From the NCBI GenBank assembly GCA_035236585.1, contig CP141127.1:44158001-44222000 (forward strand): 64,000 nt of DNA, read 5' to 3'. Below the pieces are notes generated by a model. The model was not told the DNA's origin. It saw only the letters and a program-made list of their open reading frames with translations, and did not search any database. The stretch is from Warburgia ugandensis. Its lineage: Eukaryota > Streptophyta > Magnoliopsida > Canellales > Canellaceae. Every line of letters starts with the position of its first letter. Position 1 is the first letter of the stretch. Shown here piece by piece: positions 21,681 to 34,219 of the stretch. The translations under genes and the position numbers were made by a program.

Positions 21681-24267
21681 TCTCCCAATAAGTATTTTGG
21701 TGTAGAATTAGGAATGGGGAATGAGTTATGAGTCCCTTTCCTCCCCTACTTATCTCCATGCCTCTACCTCCTCTTCAAGGAATGATGTGTTGTTTCTCAT
21801 TTCACTTCTTCTACTTTCCTTCTCCAATCAAACCATTCCAACACCCTAAAAGTTCATAATTTGTAGACCAAGAAAACTTCCTCTCTTGGTTTCTATTCTT
21901 TGGATCATGCATAACCCTAGGTTGAATAGTTGAGATTGTTTTATTTCCTTTACCTCTTTAAAACATGTTGAAACTCCTATTTATTCCTCTTCTTAAAAGC
22001 ATGTTTTTTAGCTTCTTAAAATCTCTCCTAATCTCACCTTTATTTTCTTCAATAATAGCATCCATGCTCCACATGTAGGCCACCATTATTTTCTCTAGAA
22101 AGGATACTTTTAAGCTCCATTGTAAACACATTAGATACTCCTTAAAAAAATGGTGGGCAACCCACTGAATGTTTTTCCTCCGATTACCTCTCTCTCTCTC
22201 TCTCTCTCTCTCTTTGGCATGTTGAATTCCCATTGGTTCACCGTAGAACTTCCTTAGAAAACATTTTTCATTGGATTTTTCTAGGATATCCCTAAGTGAA
22301 GATGAATCTTGGTCATTGATTTCTTAAAAGGATGGATGAAAGAGAGTGGTAGATTTCTCATTTATTCTCAACTTCATTTCAACATTTTCCAATCTTCTTT
22401 TTCTTCTTCATTTTCTCCAATTTTTCCTTATTAACTACACACATGAGAACGATTGCAACATCTCCCTCCTTAGGAGAAAAGTGGAACCCATAGGTGGGTC
22501 CCTCTCTTGGTTGTAGTGAGTGAGTGAATGAAGAAAGAATATTTGCATGTAGGGCTCACTTTCTATGTAATATCACTTCCACAAATAATGCATGTGTGAC
22601 TCATTGTGTAGAATTCTAACTTCTCTTAGAAGATCTCCAAGGTGGTGGTTTTTATACATGCATGAGAAGTTGGCCACCTTATCTTTTGGTAATGACAACC
22701 TTTTTTAGCATGTTAAACTTTAGTTTCTTCTTGTAATTTTAAGGTGAGATAATGTTGCATCAGAAAAATATAAGGCAAGGTCAAGATAAGCCTAAATCAA
22801 CCCAAAGCAATAGCAATCCAAGGTAGTTTCACTTCTACAGTAACACCCTAGCTCACGTGGTCTCAGACTCCATATACACATGCTGCACTTTCACCCTGAG
22901 AAAGCATGAACGGCTTCAACCAATTTCTATCCATTTTCAATCTAAATCAACTCTTGATTTCATGTAGAACACATATGTAAGTATGCAAGATGATCAAAAA
23001 GTAGCCGCATCTAATTTCAAACCAAATTTCCAAGTCATTCAACACATAGTCAAGCTAAAAAATGCATGAAGAAGGCTTGATTTATTTTCTAAAACATGCA
23101 ATTTTTGAGTATCCAACCATAGGACGAATTAAGGCTTTCCTAAAGACCCTCCTTGGTGAAGAATCCCTCAAAATTTGGAAGTTCCTCTACTAAAAAACAG
23201 CTCCTAAAAGTAAGTTTTCCACTCCAATCAGTTGGGCTTTTTCTCCTCCAAGTTCCTCCTTCTATCCCCGAATCAACTCTCCTTTTTTCATTGATTTCTT
23301 CTTAGATTTTATTTTTCAAATCTCCCGCCAATCTTCCTCTCCTTATATGGTTTTACACTTAGCTCTTCACCCTCTCTTAGTTTGGTCATCCAAGTGTAGG
23401 ATAAGACATTATTTCTTCTTTCCTTTCACTCCATCACTTAACTCACTCTTTACTCCACCTCTCATGCATAAGGGTAGCTACCTCGCTGAACAAGACCAGC
23501 TGCCACCTCACTAAATATCACATGTGAAGCTTGGTCCTTCATGCAAGAGAGATCTAACTATCAATTCAAGCTCTCTTTCTTCCATGCATTATACTATATG
23601 TGCCATTATTCTATATGTGTTATGTTTTGCATATGGGGTGGTCATCCGGACCTGCCACCCTCATGTGCATGATGTCATTATGATCACTTTCATGCACCAT
23701 TAGTTCACTCGTTCTATTAACTACTTAGGTGTTAATAAGTCAAGGCATTAGGTTTTCATACTTACTAACTCCTACCCTCATAAAGAAGCATGCTACACAC
23801 ACACACACACTATATGTGTTATAAACACTAAGGTGTGCATGTGGGCCATGCTGTACATTTTCTATATAATCACTTAGGTTTCTATACTTTACTAAATCAT
23901 GTATCTTTAAAGAATCATGCATAATTCACCTAGGAAACTACACTTTTCACACACAATTACTTAATGATTTCTCACTTAGGTTTCCTTCAACCCTGCTTTA
24001 CTTAAGCCACCCATGATATATCCTATCCTGCCCAAGTGTATTTCCACTCCTATATACCTTTTTCTTCTTAGGCTAGCAATCACACAATATACATAAGCTA
24101 CTATTTTGTTAGGGTGTGTTGATGAGAGAAAGAAGGGGAAAAATCCTTCTTTTTTTTTTTTTTTTTTTTAATAAACACATGATTTATAGATGGATTTACA
24201 AAATTACACATATTACAATATATTCATTACCTTTTTTTCTTTTTTTTGGAAATGTGTAGAGATGCTT
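21681..24267. other. Unassigned noncoding stretch
   Basis: A+T- and pyrimidine-rich with no convincing ORF. It contains a short CT run (22190-22214), an AC run (23796-23811), a 19-base T tract (about 24150) and repeated 'CATGCATGAAG' words. It is probably LTR or leader sequence of another old element. I could not match it to another part of the window, and no terminal repeats or target duplication were found. Confidence 0.4.
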
Positions 24268-24729
24268 TGTAACACCCCTAATTTTTGTAAGGAGATTGAA
24301 TAAATAATAAAATTGAAAATTTAAAGGAAATTCAAGCTGGAATATTAGAGTTATTAAAAATGCACTTCTTATAGAAGTTGAATCAATATATAAGACTAGT
24401 ATAATTAAAAATATACTCAACGAACCCTTCAGAATGACTGTAAGCATGACAAATTCTAAATTCGAATGAAAGATCCTTTTTTTTCATTTATATGAACAAA
24501 AGGGTAAAATGGTAATTTTACAAATAACCAAGACCTAAGACAAAAAAAATTTGGAATGTACTCATAAATACAAATCCAACTCCACTAAGTATGCTCAATT
24601 CCTAGCCTGGGAGAATAAAATTGATTTTTCTCCATAAAAGGGCAAAATGGTCTTTTCACACCTCCATGGGGCCCACAATGGACCCACAAAGGGATCCAAT
24701 GGCTAGAAAATAGATCATCATGAGTCAAA

Positions 24730-24853
24730 CCACTACCACCTAATAGTGGAGAAGGAGGTGGTGGTGGGAATCCTAAGACAATTTAATAATCAAAAGAAAT
24801 TAAGATGATAATTACAAGTAATCATGAAAATTTCAAAACACCTCTATAAATAG
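24730..24853 (+). promoter_or_regulatory. Family-2 LTR promoter region
   Basis: It holds a palindrome (24730-24749) and the TATA-like CTATAAATAG (24844-24853). The same TATA is at 51671-51680 in the short family-2 LTR. The assignment is by sequence and conserved position. Confidence 0.5.
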
Positions 24854-27800
24854 CTCATAAAATTCCCAAAAATTCTTCTAATGTTCTTCACAAGGTCCCC
24901 TAAAATTCCAAAAAATCTCAGCTCTAGGATCCAACCCTATCTCCCCCAAATTTCTTTTCTCTCTCCTTCTCTCTTATTCTCTCTGGCGTGTCCACAGACG
25001 CACTCGGGCAAATGACTCCATGTCTATGTCGGGCACGTTGTCCCCGATGAGCCAAGGTTTCTGCCTAGAAACCCTACTTGAATTAGCAATCAAATTATAC
25101 TTATTAGAACCCAGTCTCTACCAGTGGATCTATTTGGAATGAGGGGATCTATAAAACCCCTAAGATTTCACGATGATCCAATAGTTGGATCTCCAGCAAA
25201 ATCGAAACAAAACTCAAACAAGATACTCATTCCATCGCTGGCAAGTTCTATGACTTTTCCAAGCAATCTAGTCGGTAAATGATGATCTTGCACTGTTGGA
25301 TGTCTTCAACAAGGGGTGTTCTTCAAAACTCCATGGTCCCCCACATTCTTCGGCAACGACAATGACAAATTTTATGACTGTATGCGTCTAGGGTTTTCTA
25401 TCTTCTTTTTAGTAATATTCCTAATCTTCGGTGGAGTTTTCTTCACCATCTGACCCAAGTAAGTGTTCCTCCCTCCTTCTTAAGTTCATTCTAGTAATTA
25501 GGCTGTATTTTCTACCCACCTAGAGATCTCCCCAGCCATTGATCCATTGGGAATGACGGATTCGGCGTAGAGGGTTGAGATCTCCTCTTTTTTTTGGCTC
25601 AAATACAAATTCTAAGCCATTGGATGAGTTCATGGGACCCAAAAACTTGAGGGCAAGAAATCTTAACCCTTGATGTTGTCTAATTTAGGAGATCTGGAGA
25701 AAGGTTCATCTGACGGTCTAGATTGGATCGTCTCAACCGATCTCAACAGATCGAGTTCTAGCATGCTGGAGACTCCTTGTGGGTGCTCCCCACTCATGTG
25801 CCCGCATGTGAGATTCTAGGTGGCATGAATTGATTACATTTGAGCCCAGTACACCCAGATTTGATCTCAGCCATTCAATTTTGAACTAAGATCTTAGATC
25901 ATCAATTAAGAGTTCAATATACCTCTAATTTTAGATCAAAAAGCTTTTGTAGATTTCTTATCACTTGCTTTAGGTATTGAACTCATGAAATGTATGTTTT
26001 AAATTGTATTTATTGGTTATAATCACAAAAATTCGTAGTAACAGGATTGGATCATGATCAAGATGATCCCAAAATAGAAATCTGAGCTAATGGATGTGTT
26101 CAGAGGGTCCCAAAACCTTAAGCATCATGATCATAGTAGAATTTGTGGGTTTCTAGATCAAGTAAATTAATAAAAATATTATGATCAAAATTCAACCCTT
26201 AAAATGGGCTGAAATCTTAAAATCCCAATTCTAATCTCAATTTAACTCCAAACTGAGATCGAAAAGTTGGGATGGATTCCTTGTGATGAATAGAACCTAC
26301 TAAACTTAGAAAATTTATATTTTGATGCATGTAAATTTCTATTAATAAAGAAATGTGTTATTAATTCTTATGATTAGTGAAATTTGGAATGATCAAACTC
26401 TATAATTCTAATCCACTAATGATGTTGTGACTTTAAGACATGAAATCAGTGGTTATAAGTGACTGATCTATGATTAATTAAGATATCTAGTCTTAAAAGG
26501 TAGAAAGATCCATAAAAATGCATGAAAATCTCCTTTATCCAGTTGATCAAGGATGATTGGATAGTATGGGTGTGTTTTGATGAAGATATGAAGTTAATAT
26601 CATATGGAATTATGGACTAGATGATGATGATTTGGGATAGATCAAGATCAATGCCCATAAATTGGATAAAATAACTTAAGATCTCCTTGCTCGGTTAGAT
26701 CAAGGAAGATCAGATCATTTGATGAGATGCATCAATGATCTAATAAGAAATCACATCAAGAAGATGTGTTAGATCTAAAGGAAAATGAAAGATCAAGATC
26801 TAAACCCCAAAAGAGATGAAAAATGAATAAGAATCAACTAAGACCGTTGGATCATGATGGATAGTTATGGCATATTAGATTTTCATTTAAATTGTTGAAT
26901 GTTGTTATAATTGTCTTTTATTGCTTAGTAGATTTAATTGTGGATTTATTTATTTATGCTGTAATGCTTATGTAATGGAAATTATATTGAAAATGTAATT
27001 AAATGAAATTAGAATAGAAGGACATTTACATGGAATGTATGACATGGACTTAATGATAGTAAGGGCCATAGTTGTAGGATAATATAAGGAATATAAATTC
27101 CTTGGTCCAAATTAGGGTTAACATGCTCATAGGACTTAGTATGATGAACATGCTCATTTAATTAAAATCAACTAGAAAAAGTACTTAGGGTTAACATGCT
27201 CATAGGAACCTTATGAAAGGTTGAGTTAAGGTCACCCTAGTGGATGATGAACATGGTGGTTAAGGGGGTTCTCTAATAGAGTAATGCTCTTCCCCACCTT
27301 TCGTTGACATTTGTGAGGTCTAAATGCCTCCTTACATGAGGATTGAAGTAATCACTTTGTGTTCAATCATTCAATTAGTAAGCCTTAGCCAATTTGACAT
27401 AAGTGGAGCTGTCTAGACTTAGGATGAAATAAGTTAACCTCAACCAATAAAACATTAATTGGGTGAGTAATAATAATAAGAGCATAAAAGGTTAGTAAAT
27501 TATCTAATCCTAATAAAAATTGTAATCAAGATAAAGATAATCAGACAAGATCCAAAGGATCTTGAATGATAAAAAATAATAAGAATAATAATGTCATATT
27601 GTATTATGTATAGGTGGAAATTATGTATGTATATGTAGAAAAATGTAGATAGAGAACCCAAACCCTTGATCAAACATGATTCAAGGAAAAATTAGGGCAT
27701 CCCTTATAGGAATACATACTTGTATAGAGAAATAACTTTATACGTATGGTTTAACAGATATATGAATCTAGACTATGATGGGCAATGTGGAAGAATACCA

Positions 27801-27946
27801 CTTAAGATGTATAAATCAAGATACTACTTTGAGGTAGGTGGATGTACAAGCATGTATTAAGGATTCATGTGTATACATACAGGATCTTTTGTCTAGAATT
27901 ATAGACTTTCATGATATAAGTATACTTGGTACCTGAGCTTGATAAT

Positions 27947-28070
27947 GATCCAACGATATGATCTAACTAAGTGATCCAACGATATGATCTAACTAAGTGA
28001 TCCAACCTTATGATCAAACTAAGTCATCCAACCTCATAATCTAATGCAATTGATCCAATCTAATGATCAA
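27947..28070. repeat. 26-bp tandem repeat, about 4.5 units
   Basis: The unit GATCCAACGATATGATCTAA plus CTAAGT begins at 27947. The first two units are identical; units at 27999, 28025 and 28051 diverge. The repeat is nested in the family-2 LTR and adds to its length. Confidence 0.9.
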
Positions 28071-29270
28071 ATCAAATGAGGTGAAGGTAATGGGATGTGA
28101 AGACTAAGGAAACCTTAAGAATAGGGCATAGAAAACATTCCAGCCTTAGTTAAATAGACACATCATTTGATATGTACAATGTATTTTACATACAAGCATG
28201 GTGGCTTGTGATTTTGTTTTACACAGTGCTAGGACTGGGGATGCTATGCTAGGGAAGTTATGAGGGTTTGGCCACCCTCTTCCTGAAATTTATATGATGG
28301 ATACCATGCCTAAAGGGAGGCTAAATGTAGGGTGGGCAATAATGGGAAGGCCACCACTATGACAGCCATGGTCCACCGTATGAGGACATGGATTTGTTAT
28401 TTTCACAATTGGTATCAATGGATTATTATACAGTTATCCAAGCGCACTGTATGGATTGAGAATGTGGCACAGTAGTCCTAATGTATTTTGCATTATGATG
28501 CACATATGATAGGCATAGTGTAATGCCATGGCATGATGAAATGCCACTACATGAGTTCTTGGAAAGAAAGTCCCCATATGAGAATTGCCTGAATATTGAT
28601 CTCCTAAGTGGAAGTATAGCCAGGGGAAGGAACAAGTTTTGAGCAATCTTCACTATTTTAACTAATTTATTCTATACTACATAAATAACATATATACTTT
28701 ATGTTAAGATAACTCATGAGTGGGTAACTATGATGGAATAATGACTAAGGTATGTATTTTATATTAGTAAAGTAGTATATTTTTGTATCTCCTATCAAGC
28801 ATAGCTTGCTGAGATATTCTAAATGTTTCGATGTTTACAATATCTTAGATACAGAGAAGGAGGGTTAGGAGCTCAAGACTATAGAAGACTTAAGAAGATT
28901 TGGAAGGATAATCATTTAGGGTATATCCCGTGAAGACATGTATTTTTATTTGAGAGCATTATATTGTATTGAGAGTTTTTAATGTATGGTAAGGTTTGAA
29001 CTTTTCATTATGTAATTTGGACAAGTATTGCACTAATACCGTGTTGTACTGTGAACCATTGGATGGATTCTAGAATTTAATAAAAATATATCCCTTCAAT
29101 GGAATTTTATCTTATATAAAAATTCTACCTATGTTATATATGAGGTGATGACTTAGTTTTTCCAAAACAAGTTTTAAAGAAAAGAATTTTTGCCATTTTA
29201 TTTTGTGAATTTTTTTTACTAAGAGCTCCCTGCCTTTGAAAAATGTATTACAAAAACCCAGGTCGTCACC

Positions 29271-30028
29271 TGGTTAGAAATATATTTATGAAGTTTATGA
29301 GATGAGCATGGTTTAAAATGGAATACATCAAAAGTGGAGAAAAGGCTATTCTCAAAATTAAGGGAGAAAGAAAAGATAAAAATAAGAGAAAGAAAAATGG
29401 GAAGCTATCGAAAAGAAGAATGTTCACTCTCATGTGTAAAAAGAATATTGTAATACTTCATTAGAAGACATTTACATATTAGTTAGCACATTTTGTTTAT
29501 CATTATACAACTTTCTTTGATAATCTTGTCATGAGCCTTATGTTTTGTCCTACCTTGAATTTGGGAGTAATATAGCTTGGATGTTGAAATAAATAAGTAG
29601 GGATTATGGTGGAGTGTAGCATGCTTAATAGTTGATTTACTTTCCATGAGATAAGTTATCATTTGTTTGAATTATTGTTCTTTTCTTACTAAATTATGTG
29701 AGATAATTTGTCTTTTAAATACATTATTCACCTCACATATTGTTGAGAGTTATTCTTACCCAGTTCAAAGTGACGTCTTTCTAACTTTTAATTTTATGTT
29801 GTGCGATTTGAAGTCAAAGAGTAATTTCATATGGTAATTTACATTATAGCTTACTTGTGTATATGTCTAGTATTAACACATATATTTTGAGATTTAAATA
29901 TTAATGGAATGCTTCAAACTAAATGGTAGGATTTTGAACTATTGTTCATCTTTGTTAACATTCTAAAATTGGACATTAATATCAATTAATGGAAAGAAAT
30001 TTTCTAAGAGGAATGAAGGACTTACCAT
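29271..30028. other. Unassigned stretch between solo LTR and CACTA element
   Basis: Noncoding, A+T-rich, with a purine-rich patch at 29330-29410. With 34025-34219 it forms the site into which the CACTA element jumped. I see no match to other parts of the window. Confidence 0.4.
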
Positions 30029-30044
30029 CATTACTACAGTGGGT

Positions 30045-30190
30045 GGTTTTTAAGATGGTTAAAAGCGTACGTACAACATAGTTTAAAAACCATCTTATAA
30101 AATAATGACAAACATAAGATAATTTCAGAAACCATTCCATATTACCATATAATATGGGGCAGTTTTCCAAAAACCATCCTATATAGCTTG
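30045..30190. repeat. Left subterminal repeats of the CACTA element
   Basis: Direct and inverted copies of TAAGATGGTT / AACCATCTTA occur at about 30051-30060, 30085-30100, 30117-30122, 30139 and 30170. In En/Spm elements such repeats bind the TNPA-type protein; that role here is by analogy. Confidence 0.7.
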
Positions 30191-31263
30191 TAAAATTTCC
30201 TACATGGTTTCTCTATTTTTAATTGGTTTTTATTTGTAGCTTCTTCCTGTAGTCAAAATACATTCGATAGTCATTATCACCCAACAAAAAGAAGACATTC
30301 ACTTCATTTCTGTAGGCTACAATCATTACAATGTATATTCACTTTCAACATTCCACATTGAACTTCTCAATACATCTCATTTAAATATAAAAAGGTCATA
30401 TGGACTTCAATCAAAAGTAAAAAGGAAGGCATCTATGTAAATGAACTACTGTTTTATATTTCATTGATAAAAACATTCACATTCAATAACATTAGTGATC
30501 TACAAATTGAAAGTAAAAAAATATTGAGTCCATTCCTATCTAATGTCATCTACTAGTTGGGAGTAACTCTTGGTTCCCAAATCAGCCTGCAAGATAACAC
30601 ATGTTAGATCAGTTGAGACATTTTTTCGACTTATTCACAAAATGTAGAAAACTATGAGATTGAGGATTAGTAAATTATCTTACCTTTCTAAACTATGTGA
30701 TCGTAAGTCCATTGGGAATGAGGATTCTCATATATCATAGAACATAATACCCATCGAAGAATCAAATTATTGTTAAGGCAATGCACAACAAGAGAACAAA
30801 GAAGTTCCAAATTTCGTGTCTAATTGTAACTTAAGGTTAAAATTATACTAAAGAACTAGTAAACCTCACAATGACCCTTTCCCAAAAGAGTTGTACTAGG
30901 TGGTTTACATCTTCTAACTCAGCCCATTTATACCATGTACTGCACATATATAAGTAAAAAGAATTAAATATCAATAACAAAAATAGTTATTAGCCGTCCA
31001 GCTATATAATGAATGAAATAATAAAGACTTACTTGTTGATGATTTCCAATAGTGGTCCTCAAATATATGCTCCACAAAAAGCAAAAAATAATGCATGCCC
31101 ACCATGTACATCTAAAGCTAGTAGCATCCAATGAGACCTATATATACAATCATTCAAATGAAATTTACAAAACTTAACTTATATAGATATTCATGCTTAT
31201 TAAATAATAGAATTTAGCAAGACATGTGATAACTCACCCGCTATTGTACGAAACCAGTAAGGC

Positions 31264-33089
31264 CTACCCCTTCTCACAACACAAGAACCCATGTATGATA
31301 TATTCTATTTGTTTATCCATGGGCAAACACTCCTTTAGTGTGAAGACGATGGCTAGGTCAAGAAATCTGTAAGCGTCCTTAACCTTTAATCTTTGCAATT
31401 TATCATGGAAAGACCTAGAGAAACTTAATGTCAAATACTTATCATGTCCTATTAACAAGTAATGTCAATCTAATTCTCAATAGAATAGTTACACAACACA
31501 ACCAATATAAATAATGATGTGCATGTATTCCAATTGAACCATATTACATATAACTAAGAGATCTTCTTTCATGACTGGAACCTCAACTATGTCGTTACCA
31601 AGTACACCGGCCTCTATCCTTATGGGCTGATTTCCTTATCTTCATTTATTAGTTTATACAGTACCCTCTTTGGAGGTGTCCTAATCATCACACTACCATT
31701 AAATTCCCATTTTTAAAATAGTATAGATGCTTTCTACGCAACCATCTTCAATGGCCTAGGAATGCCATCTTTTGTCCATGTTGGAGCCATATGACACATG
31801 TTTGGTCACTACAAATAGGACAAGCATTGTATCACTTCACTGTGCATCCCATCAAATTACTATGTGTAGGAAAGTTACTTATTGTCCATAGTAGTACAGC
31901 CTTAAGGGTGAATGCCTCTTTCTTATATGCATCAAAAGCTTCAACTCCTACTTACCACAATATCCTAGGACCATCGATCAACAGAACCAAGTACTCATCA
32001 ATGTCATTCCCAAGTTGTTTTGGACTTAATATTAACAAAGTTAACATCATGAGCTTCCTCTTCATGCACAACAATGGTAGAAGGTTATAACAAACTATTA
32101 TAACATTCTAGCAAGTATACCTACTGCTCATAGAACCACAAGGATTAATCCCATCTATATATATCACAAGTCATAGGCTTCTTGGTTCTTCTTTGAAATC
32201 AGGCCACATGAAATCTACAAGCTTCAATGTTAGGCTATCTATTGGATGGCATAAATAGTTATCACCTCCTCTCTCCTCTACATGCCATACTAGTTTCTTC
32301 AATGTTGCTTTAATAGGAAACATTCTTTAAAAGCTTGGGGAAATGCTATAGGACCTTTGAAGGAATACGTTTCACTTATCGATCACTTGAATTCTTCTTT
32401 AACTTCCATCTTGAATGTCCACAAGTTGGGCATGTAGTTTTTTCTTTATGCTCCTTCCTATATAACATGTAGTAATTTTGGCAGGCATGCATCTTTTCAT
32501 ACTTCAACCCTAGTGAAACTGGGGTTTTCTTTGCTCCATGTCAACCTATGTTGTTTGTTCTCCTTTATCAGCATTTTATCAATCACTTTCAACAATTTCG
32601 TAAAACCATAATCTAGCAAACCAAACCTTGATTTCGTGTTATAAATTTCTATCCCTATAAACAACTTGTTGTAATTTGTATACCCAACATACAATGGCTC
32701 ATTATCTTCCTCCATTGTAGTCTAAAATTGTTCAGAGTTGCCCTCAAAGTCATTGTATACATCTCAAAATATTGATGCAATTGTACTATGCACAACACTT
32801 CCTACAATGGCTTCATGATCAGATACACATTCCACCCTTACTGAGGTCCTATGGGAAATATCCTCTCCATGCCACATCTAGGGGTGGTAGCTTTCATCAA
32901 GTCTATTGAAGCACAAGTATTCTCTCAACTCACCTATTATAACCTCTTTTAATTTTTCACATTTCAAGCACGGACATCGTGTCCAATTATAATCACTGCC
33001 TACCTAGGTGCAAACTCTATGAACTTTTATATTTCCTCCTCATATTCTCTTGATGATCTTTCTACAATCATCCAATCATATTTGACCAT
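31264..33089 (-). pseudogene. CACTA transposase (TNP2-type), degenerate
   Basis: From ATG 33089 the minus strand reads 'KYDWMIVERSSREYEEEI', the N-terminal transposase-associated domain, also present at 60980. Next come 'EEDNEPLYVGYTNYNKL' and 'FTKLLKVIDKML' (32715-32540), typical of the linker before the catalytic domain. At 32080-31960 'CMKRKLMMLTLLIL' and 'GNDIDEYL' mark the Transposase_21 domain, then 'GVEAFDAYKKEAF' and 'LRAVLLWTISNFP' at about 31945-31860. 'KLQRLKVKDAYRFLD' (31410-31360) resembles the start of the downstream DUF4218-like region. Stops and frame changes are frequent. The protein would bind the element ends and excise the transposon. Confidence 0.82.
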
Positions 33090-33209
33090 TTTTTCCACAA
33101 TTTGACATTGAGATATGTGGGAAGACTTTTTAAACATGAAAAGATTAAAAATATTGGGTTAGGCATTTAACCAAATACTTGGTGTGCACAAAAAATGTAC
33201 ATATAGTTG

Positions 33210-33251
33210 GTAAAAACATATATATGTATATATATATATATATATATATAA
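33210..33251. repeat. (TA)n microsatellite
   Basis: An alternating AT run with two GT interruptions inside the CACTA element, upstream of the transposase start on its sense strand. Confidence 0.95.
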
Positions 33252-33619
33252 GAAAACTCAAATTTTCAAATCTAATATTGCATCAAGAAAGAATGATGCA
33301 AAAACATGATTGATTCATACACATGAATGATCCACACACATATCCATACACATGAATGACCCACACATAGGAAGGAAAAGCTTTAGGAAAGGAATTTTAT
33401 ACCCACAAGTACCAAATAAATTAAACATATGACAAAACAACACAAGAATATGTACCAAACCAACATCAACCTAAAAATACAAGTTTGGAATAAAGCGTAC
33501 GTAAATCAAACTGAATCTTCAAGTTTTTTGTTGAAGTAGCCGAGAGTGAAAAATTACAAGTTGAACTTAACAATGTGTCAAAAAGAAGATTGAAAGGAAG
33601 GTTTTGAAAATTTGTCTTA

Positions 33620-33985
33620 TAAAATATGACATTATAAGATGGTTTTTGAAAATTGTGTTATAATGTCACAAAGAATATAAGACAAATTTTCAAAACTATC
33701 TTATGATGTATGTTTTATAAGATAGTTTTCAAAAAACTATCTTATACTGCCACATAGAATATAAGATGGTTTCTAAAAACCATCTTATAATGAAAGTTTA
33801 TAAGATGGTTTTTAAAATCTGTCTTATAATGTCATAAAGAATAGAAAATGGTTTTCAAGAACCATCTTATAAATTTATTTTAGAAGATGGTTTTAAAATG
33901 TAACATTGTATAAAATAGTTCTCAAAAACTATCTTTTTTTTATTTTTATAAGATGGTTGTGTTTAAACCGTCTTTTTTTTTTTTC
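33620..33985. repeat. Right subterminal hairpin array of the CACTA element
   Basis: At least five pairs of TATAAGATGGTTTT and its inverse AAAACCATCTTATA, each pair 4-10 bases apart so that it can fold into a hairpin. Pairs are separated by a shared spacer word 'AATGTCA.AAAGAATA'. The strongest pair is at 33759-33790. Confidence 0.85.
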
Positions 33986-34024
33986 TTTTTTTTGTGGTCA
34001 TATAAAACCTCAATTTTAGTAGTG

Positions 34025-34219
34025 TATGCATGTTTTGAAATATATGTATCATATAGGAGAACCTATCCACCAGGGGTTCAAAGGCTTTCTGCATACATTA
34101 AATGCATACAAAAGAACTTGAAAAAGTGTTTAAGCTTTTTAGGATTTTTTTCTTTTATCTATATTTTCTCTTTTATATTTTTTTCTCGAGGACTATCAAA
34201 AGGTAAATATGGGGGTATT
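34025..34219. other. Spacer between CACTA element and family-3 LTR
   Basis: T-rich spacer with no ORF, RNA gene or repeat that I can identify; part of the pre-insertion target of the CACTA element. Confidence 0.4.

Larger units (their letters stand above)
24268..29270 (+). mobile_element. Solo LTR, family 2 (5003 bp)
   Basis: It starts TGTAACACCCC, the inverse of the end of the LTR at 13576, and ends GTCGTCACC at 29270. The flanks TGCTT (24263-24267) and TGGTT (29271-29275) match at 4 of 5. A TATA box (CTATAAATAG, 24844-24853) reads plus, giving the sense strand. The middle aligns in reverse with 13576-17695. It is about 0.9 kb longer than that copy, partly through local repeats such as 27947-28070. 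It carries many GATC words between 25870 and 28080. No internal domain is present. Confidence 0.88.
30029..34024 (-). mobile_element. CACTA (En/Spm-type) DNA transposon, about 4.0 kb
   Basis: The right end reads TTTTAGTAGTG at 34014-34024, the inverse of CACTACTAAAA. The left end at 30029 reads CATTACTACAGT, a decayed version. The 3-bp flanks are CAT and TAT. Both ends carry subterminal copies of TAAGATGGTTTT in direct and inverted orientation. A minus-strand En/Spm transposase pseudogene fills the centre. The second CACTA element at 60172 has the same terminus (CACTACTAAAATT), the same subterminal motif and a homologous transposase, so both belong to one family. Confidence 0.85.

Noticed and set aside
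31791-32090. 99-codon plus-strand ORF
   Set aside because: It is antisense to the degenerate CACTA transposase, which explains the open frame.
33620-33985. CRISPR-like spaced repeats
   Set aside because: Repeats alternate in orientation, spacers are similar to each other, and the array lies in a CACTA end in a plant genome.
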